The position numbers and the translations under genes were made by a program. The notes below the pieces were generated by a model that had not been told where the DNA came from, ran no database searches, and saw nothing but the letters and a program-made list of their open reading frames with translations. Below are positions 59,239-64,000 of a DNA stretch of 64,000 nt, one piece after another. The DNA is from Magnolia sinica (lineage: Eukaryota > Streptophyta > Magnoliopsida > Magnoliales > Magnoliaceae), in assembly GCF_029962835.1 (NCBI RefSeq), contig NC_080577.1, positions 23,108,501 to 23,172,500 on the forward strand, written 5' to 3'. How positions within the stretch are numbered: position 1 is the first letter of the stretch; every line of letters starts with the position of its first letter.

Positions 59239-60664
59239 TAGAGCCGGGCATCGGACCGAGTCGAATTGGATTCGGCCCAACTCGATCAGGTCCGAGTTCT
59301 GCATGGCTTGACCCGACCTCGGTCAAATCTGGGACCGAGTCCAGGTCCTCTGACCCAATCCGATCCTAAACCCTGCTGACCTGGACCGATCCGAGTTCGA
59401 CTCGGACAGGAAAATTGAGTCGGATCGGATTGACCCAGGTTCGGATTGAGTTTTTTTTTTCCCTTATGTAAAGTTGTAGTAACGGACGTCGGGCGTTCAT
59501 TACTACCAGTAAGGGTTGCGCCAGCATTCATCTTATTTATCAAGAAAACGGGGAAGAAAATAGGGAAGGTTGATGTTTACATTTTTATCGATCCCTAGTG
59601 GGGGTGGCTAACATGAAGTGTGTGTACTGACATGGGTGTGTACTAACAAGCTAACCCAAAAGCCAACAAAAAAAAAAAGGAAGGGAAAACAAGGAAGAAA
59701 GAAGCTGTGTATTGGGTGGAATGCAAACCTCTGTTATATAGGAATTTTCATGGGCTACCAGCATTGTGACGATCTGCGACACATTAGCATCTCCACCATC
59801 CAAAAGATTCGAAATGAGTGGCGTGTTGGCTGGTGTTGGAGCGAGAATACCCATGGGCGGATTCAATAGGCCTTCAAAAGGGGGGAACGGGCGTGCATCG
59901 AAAGAGAGTTTCAAAATCTCTGCCTCTTCCTCAACCATCTGCAAGAGGGTTTTAACCTGGCCACGCAACAACCCCTCACCCGATCATGGTGTCTGTTTGG
60001 CTTCACAGCTGTTCTTTGCCACTAAATTGGGTGTTTTCAAGCTTCCCATCGCAATCCCTATGATCGGTGAATCATTCGTGATGTCGAAAAGTGCCGACCG
60101 ATCGCATTTCCCTTTTCTTGATCTTGAAAAAACCTTCTCAGATTCTTCCTACTTCCCTACACAAAAGGAAAAAAGAAACCAAGATGGTGAGATTCAAATC
60201 TTTGAGAATTTCAGGTTCAGATCGTGCGCTCGTTCGGGCGGGACAATGACGGACATCGGGCATTGAAGAAGAAGAGGAGACTAAAGAGGAAGAAGATCGG
60301 GTAGGGTAAGAAAAGAGGAAGAAGATCTGAAGACTGTTCGGTAGGGTAACTTGGTAAGAAAGAAAAGAGGGTCGCTCGGTAGGGTAACTTGGTAAGAAAG
60401 AAAAGAGGGGTGGGGTTAAGGTAAAAATCAAAATGACTATTTATAGTACCAGCCGGGTCGGGTCTGTTCGGTTCGGGCCGGATCCATTCGGTTCGGGTAT
60501 CCGGGTCGGGTCGGTCTGGATACACCTCTATTCGCACCCAACCCGAAATACAAACCGATCTGGGTGGCCAGACTTGATCAGGCCGATCTAAGCCATCGGT
60601 TCTGTTCGGAACGGTACCGAGTTGGGTCAGATCAACCGGATTGGGTCCCAAATGCCCACCTCTA
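59239..60664. mobile_element. hAT-like element B with exact 8-bp TSD and a captured gene fragment
   Basis: TIR TAGAGCCGGGCAT (59239-59251) and inverse ATGCCCACCTCTA (60652-60664). The exact 8-bp ATCAAAAT flanks at 59231-59238 and 60665-60672. Subterminal GGATCGGAT/GGGTCGG words match element A. The middle holds a host gene fragment on the minus strand and a truncated SINE 3' part (59595-59660). Confidence 0.88.
59690..60148 (-). pseudogene. Captured plant gene fragment inside hAT-like element B
   Basis: A 153-codon minus-strand frame with a single internal stop (TGA) reads LFDITNDSPIIGIAMGSLKT, then LLRGQVKTLLQMVEEEAEIL, then FPPFEGLLNPPMGILAPTPANTP split over two neighbouring segments. The composition and motif order are protein-like and unrelated to any transposon protein. 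I believe I have seen this phrase pattern (DI..DSPIIGLA.G.L.TP; LLAPTPANTP) in plant-specific proteins of unknown function, but I cannot name the gene. The upstream end has a possible splice acceptor (GGGAAGTAG). Confidence 0.6.
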
Positions 60665-60755
60665 ATCAAAATCCATATGGGTTCTTGAAAAAAATAAAAA
60701 ACTATGGGAAAGAAGTCTGAAAAAGAAATTTTGTAAATACAAAAAGGAATTTAAA

Positions 60756-60778
60756 AAGTATGTGTGTGTGTGTGTGTA
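60756..60778. repeat. (TG)n microsatellite
   Basis: About 10 TG units. Confidence 0.85.
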
Positions 60779-60789
60779 TAGTAATGCTT

Positions 60790-61112
60790 ACCTGCACACC
60801 TTCTTACGTGAGCACCCGTGCGTACCTTTGCACACGTGTCATGGGCATAGAATCTGAATGATACATGTGATGCGGCACCCCTTGAAACCTCACAGGCCTA
60901 ACTTTCAACCTGATCTAAAACTCTAATAGATCATAGCAAAAGGAAACAATTTCCTATCTCGATTTGCATTTCTCTTTGCTATGGCCCACTAAAGTTTTGG
61001 AAGAAGTTGAAAATTGGGCCCATAAAATTTCAAGGGGTGCCGCATCACATGAACTGTTCGGATTTTGTGCCCATGACATATATGCAAAGGTGCACATGTG
61101 TGCTCACCTTCT
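60790..61112. mobile_element. Foldback element, first of a pair
   Basis: The left arm (cacccgtgcgtacctttgca, catgtgatgcggcacccctt) and right arm (aaggggtgccgcatcacatg, tgcaaaggtgcacatgtgtg) are inverted over about 110 bp. The loop carries 'tttgctatggcccactaaagttttgg'. No coding. Confidence 0.7.
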
Positions 61113-61122
61113 TCTTTTTTGG

Positions 61123-61123
<1 letters not shown>

Positions 61124-61211
<88 letters not shown>
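61124..61211. repeat. (TA)n(GA)n compound microsatellite
   Basis: About 18 TA units followed by about 25 GA units. Confidence 0.95.
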
Positions 61212-61212
<1 letters not shown>

Positions 61213-61553
61213 CATGCGCACGTGCGCACCTTTGCACATGTGTCATGGGTGTCGAATCCGAACGGTCCATAAGATACGTAATCCCATGAAACCTTAGGGG
61301 GTGAATTTTCACCCTGATCTAAGATTCTGGTGGGCCATAGCAAAGAGAAATTCAAATCAAGGGAAGAAATTGTTTGCATTTTTCATGGCCCATCGAAGTT
61401 TTGGTTCAAAGTAAATTAAAATTGGTACCAGGGGGTTTTATGAGGTTCTACTTCATGTGGACCGTTCAAAATTTCGAGACTCATCAGATATGATGAGTTC
61501 TCAAAAAAGTTCGTGTGTAGTCTGTACGAATTGGTTCGCAGGTGAGCGTTCTG
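61213..61553. mobile_element. Foldback element, second of the pair
   Basis: Same family as 60790-61112 (gcacctttgcacatgtgtca, gatctaagattctggtgggc, ttttcatggcccatcgaagt) but with a more diverged right arm. Confidence 0.6.
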
Positions 61554-61574
61554 TTATATATATATTTATTTATT

Positions 61575-61697
61575 TTAACACACGCACACACCCCCATACA
61601 CTTGCACCATAGTGGGATTTCACCACCTATGGAAACTTGAACCCTTGACCGGGTGTTAAAACTCCTAAGAGTCTACCATCGAAGCTGAAACTCCTAA
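61575..61697 (-). repeat. SINE-like tRNA-derived repeat
   Basis: The minus strand has a box A-like TGGTAGACTCTTAGG and box B-like GGTCAAGGGTTCAAGTTTCC, then runs to a GT-rich tail (cacacgcacacaccc on plus). Its head is interrupted by a MITE, and 'taagaatctaccatcggagc' resumes beyond it at 62269. Confidence 0.5.
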
Positions 61698-62268
61698 GGG
61701 CCCATCTGGGAGCGTGGATTTGGAACCCCCAGGATTAGAAACCCCCTGGATTTGCAATCCTCCTCGTGTGTTTGGTACCCTGGAGTGTGAATAAACTTTA
61801 ATCCAAACGTACCTATCCATGATATATTTACAGGGGTTTGAATTTAATTACTAAATCAACTTTAATATCTCTAATTAGTGAGATATGTAATTTTTGACAC
61901 AATGATTGTGATAAGCCTATTGAAATATATGCTTTGCCTGAAAATGATGAAATTTCAAGTCTCGGATGGGCCACAAGCACAAGATCATGTCTGAGTGACT
62001 AACCAACGATTTTTAATCGTTCATTTACATGGACAATGTTTGGACGGTGCTGATCATCATTAGTGGGCCATGTGCCCAATAAAATGATAGTGTACAGTGA
62101 CACACATATTACACCTACAACTATTGAAATGATTTTAAGTGTAATCCAAGCTCTCACTGTGGATTACAAACCCCCTCTAAGAGGAGATTAGAAACCCTAA
62201 ATTACTTTATGCTGCCAAACAACTGGGGGATTTGAAATCCCCTCCAATCCATGGTGCCAAACAACCCC
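61698..62268. mobile_element. hAT-type MITE, TTGTTTGGCACCATGGATT ends
   Basis: The left end ..TCTGGGAGCGTGGATTTGGAAC and right end, inverted, TTGTTTGGCACCATGGATTGGA are related. The interior has repeated 'ccccctggatttgcaatcc'/'ggggatttgaaatcccc' words. Flanking ctcctaag and cccctaag agree at 7 of 8, consistent with hAT. Confidence 0.6.
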
Positions 62269-62397
62269 TAAGAATCTACCATCGGAGCAAGAGTAAGGAT
62301 CTAAATGTGTGCTCACCTAAGATGGTGCCCATATGAGTAGGCCTCTCTCTTTATATATATATATATAAGTTTAATTTTGTAAACATTACGATGGTTC

Positions 62398-62590
62398 ACC
62401 CTCATCCATAGCTCAAGTGGTAGATTGAGTGAAGATACCTCATTGCAACACTGAGGTCTTGGTATCGATTCCCTAGTGGGGGTGGCTAACAGGAGTGTAC
62501 ACGGACGGTGCTTGCTTGTACCAACAAGCTAACCCCTAATAGTGCTTGCTTGTACTGACAAGCTAACCCCAAGTGTGTGTGTATATATAA
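62398..62590 (+). mobile_element. tRNA-derived SINE with ~31-bp target duplication
   Basis: The head has box A TAGCTCAAGTGGTAGA and box B GGTATCGATTCCC spaced as in tRNA genes, then a body with 'gtgcttgcttgtac(c/t)(a/g)acaagctaacccc' duplicated, and a TG/TA-rich tail. It is flanked by diverged copies of a 31-bp sequence (62367-62397, 62591-62621: aagtttaattttgtaaacat.. / aagtttaatttcataaacat..). Confidence 0.72.
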
Positions 62591-62621
62591 AAGTTTAATT
62601 TCATAAACATCATGATGTTTC

Positions 62622-63436
62622 ATAAATTTTAGGCACCTTTGAACACTAACTCAAGATTTCAACAATCCCCGTGGATCTTACCATAGTGTTCTTCTACAAT
62701 ATTTGTTACTTACTGATTTATTGCATGCACGTGCTTTAAGCAAATTACTTGCCCCTTGAAATCTCACCTCAAAATAATTTTAAAAGTTTTTTATTTTTTA
62801 TTTTTATTATTTTTAAAAGCATGCCAATTTGGCAGAAAAGATCATCATTATAATGTAGCCTTATACTAATTAATTGGGGAATAGGAAGAAAAAAAGAATG
62901 TCAGCAAATTACAATTTACTTAATGGTCATTAATTTAATGAAGAGAAATTACTTTAAAAGGGTATTTAAGTTTTTCCATTAGAGCAGAAGGCAAAAACAT
63001 GCAGCTAAAGTGAAGAAAAATAAGAAAAACCAATGCGCTTGAATTAGTGTAGAGTGTAGACAGGAAGAGAAGGTAAAAAAGTGTTTATCAAAATAACTTC
63101 CATCAGCGCGGACAGGATGAGAGACAGGACTAGCAAATAACTTAACAGTCATTAATTTATTAGAGATAATTCAAATATTGCAATAAGTAAAAGAATTAAA
63201 TAACCTCAAAAGTCCTTAATTCATTAAAGATTTTTAAAAAAAAAAAAAAAAACCTTAACAGCAATTCTTTTTTTTAAAAGATAAATAACAAGCAATAGTA
63301 AATAAAATAGAAGAACAATTAAAGAATAAAAAAATAAAAAGCAAAGGTAAATAGAAAATAAAAAACAATTAAAAGAATGAAAAACCCTTAAAAATCCATA
63401 ATTTATTAAAGATAAATAACCAGCAAGAACTAATTT
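62622..63436. other. AT-rich intergenic stretch
   Basis: Contains several related 'aataacttaacagtcattaatttatta' phrases (near 62917, 63138, 63200, 63392), suggesting old local duplications. No gene. Confidence 0.45.
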
Positions 63437-63443
63437 AAAAAAA
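63437..63443 (-). terminator. Pol III terminator of tRNA-Phe
   Basis: On the minus strand a run of seven T lies six bases downstream of the tRNA 3' end, the standard RNA polymerase III stop signal. Confidence 0.8.
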
Positions 63444-63449
63444 TAGAAA

Positions 63450-63474
63450 TGCGGTGAGCGTGGATCGAACACGC

Positions 63475-63517
<43 letters not shown>

Positions 63518-63522
63518 CCCGC
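63450..63522 (-). tRNA. tRNA-Phe (anticodon GAA)
   Basis: The 73-nt minus-strand sequence starts GCGGGGATAGCTCAG and ends CACGCTCACCGCA. The acceptor stem GCGGGGA pairs imperfectly with TCACCGC as in plant tRNA-Phe. D-loop AGTTGGGAGAGC, anticodon loop CTGAAGA (GAA), T-loop GTTCGATCC. Box A (TAGCTCAGTTGG) and box B (GTTCGATCC) are intact, there is no intron, and a Pol III terminator follows. It looks functional and decodes UUC/UUU. Confidence 0.95.
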
Positions 63523-63647
63523 TGACATATATTTTTTATGTCCTATAGTTTATAATGTAATAAATTCTAATTGTAAGCTTCCATGACGTGATAAAATAAT
63601 CATCATCGTTTAAGTACATGTGTATCATCCACCATAGTCCGCCAGAG

Positions 63648-63655
63648 TATAAAAG
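63648..63655 (+). promoter_or_regulatory. TATA box of DPH1 homologue
   Basis: TATAAAAG lies 160 bp upstream of the start codon. With initiation about 30 bp downstream the 5'UTR would be about 125 nt and C-rich, typical of plant housekeeping genes. Confidence 0.6.
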
Positions 63656-63807
63656 CCTTTCTTGTTCACAAAAGCCATCTCTTCCTCCGCCTCTCGGGTC
63701 TCGAACCCCACCCCGTGAAATTCAGACCCGAAAATCTCACAGCCCACACCTCTCCGTTACTTTCCTTGAATAGGAAAACCCTAGAATTCTCCTTTCCTAC
63801 CCAAAAA

Positions 63808-64000
63808 ATGGAAGAGGAAAAACCCTCAAATCTTCCAATCCCCACCCAACAAAACCCTAGAAAAACGCCCAAACGCTTCTTCAAGACCCAAATCCCCGAT
63901 TCCATCACGTCTAACCCCGCCCTCAATGCCGCTCTCTCCCTCCTCCCTCCCAACTACAATTTCGAGGTGCACAAATCTATCTGGCGCATCTCGGCATCCG
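63808..64000 (+). CDS. DPH1: DPH1, diphthamide synthase subunit 1 homologue; first 64 codons, runs off window end
   Basis: The ATG at 63808 (context aaaaaATGGAA) opens a frame to the window edge. After a hydrophilic leader of about 25 residues come PKRFFKTQIPDSITSNPALN then AALSLLPPNYNFEVHKSIWR. This matches the start of eukaryotic DPH1 (IPxxIxxxxxLxxAxxxLPxNYNFExxKxxWRI). DPH1 with DPH2 forms a radical-SAM-like iron-sulfur enzyme that transfers the 3-amino-3-carboxypropyl group of S-adenosylmethionine to a histidine of translation elongation factor 2, the first step of diphthamide synthesis in the cytosol. The cluster cysteines lie beyond the window. No break is visible. Confidence 0.9.
   Translation, partial: MEEEKPSNLPIPTQQNPRKTPKRFFKTQIPDSITSNPALNAALSLLPPNYNFEVHKSIWRISAS

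Noticed and set aside
59766-60266. 166-codon plus-strand open frame
   Set aside because: Antisense to the captured gene fragment, whose minus-strand frame has the protein-like motifs.
61007-61379. Open frames encoding IYIYIY and RERERE or LSLSLS runs
   Set aside because: Translations of the (TA)n(GA)n microsatellite.
62398-62480. tRNA gene
   Set aside because: Boxes A and B are present but no acceptor-stem pairing or complete cloverleaf; flanking duplications show a SINE.

Overview
The window is nuclear DNA of a flowering plant. It holds exons with GT-AG introns, a plant-type tRNA-Phe gene, plant L1-type LINEs, and hAT-like, Mutator-like and LTR elements. The dense family of roughly 500 bp foldback elements with a GGGCCCAC core suggests a magnoliid (magnolia, laurel or tulip-tree relatives). 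That placement is an inference; the species cannot be fixed from sequence alone.

Only three host genes are well supported. At the left edge, 1-4053 on the minus strand, lie eight exons of a WD40-repeat protein of the AMBRA1-like type, running off the window. At the right edge, a tRNA-Phe(GAA) gene (63450-63522, minus) lies 285 bp upstream of the first exon of a DPH1 homologue (63808 onward, plus), which makes the diphthamide of elongation factor 2. A plausible promoter plus leader exon with a 5' splice site sits at 27373-27541 (minus), but no coding region for it was found.

Everything between is layered transposon insertion. (i) 4524-14722: an ancient minus-strand LINE is split by a 9.4 kb element with an exact 8-bp target duplication (5084-14444). 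That element carries a 6.3 kb LINE (5228-11536, 20-bp target duplication) and four foldback MITEs. (ii) 14723-23138: word-repeat elements carry a MITE, a long-TIR foldback element and a second, 5'-truncated copy of the same LINE (17259-22737). (iii) 24290-26600: two more LINE/RNase H remnants, one probably inside the other. (iv) 27794-41624: a field of Mutator-like foldback MITEs, a hAT-like element holding two of them (35645-37812), and a minisatellite with inverted arms. (v) 41940-57770: LTR-type repeats, including two long LTR-like units of opposite orientation (46360-50261 and 51389-55121) that respectively contain, and are inserted in, short hAT-like elements. (vi) 58976-62621: hAT-like elements, one of which (59239-60664) carries a captured plant gene fragment, then foldback pairs, SINEs and microsatellites.

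No CRISPR array, operon or bacterial feature is present. The most informative content is the insertion chronology readable from target duplications, the foldback Mutator-like superfamily that keeps its core while its ends differ, and the captured gene fragment.
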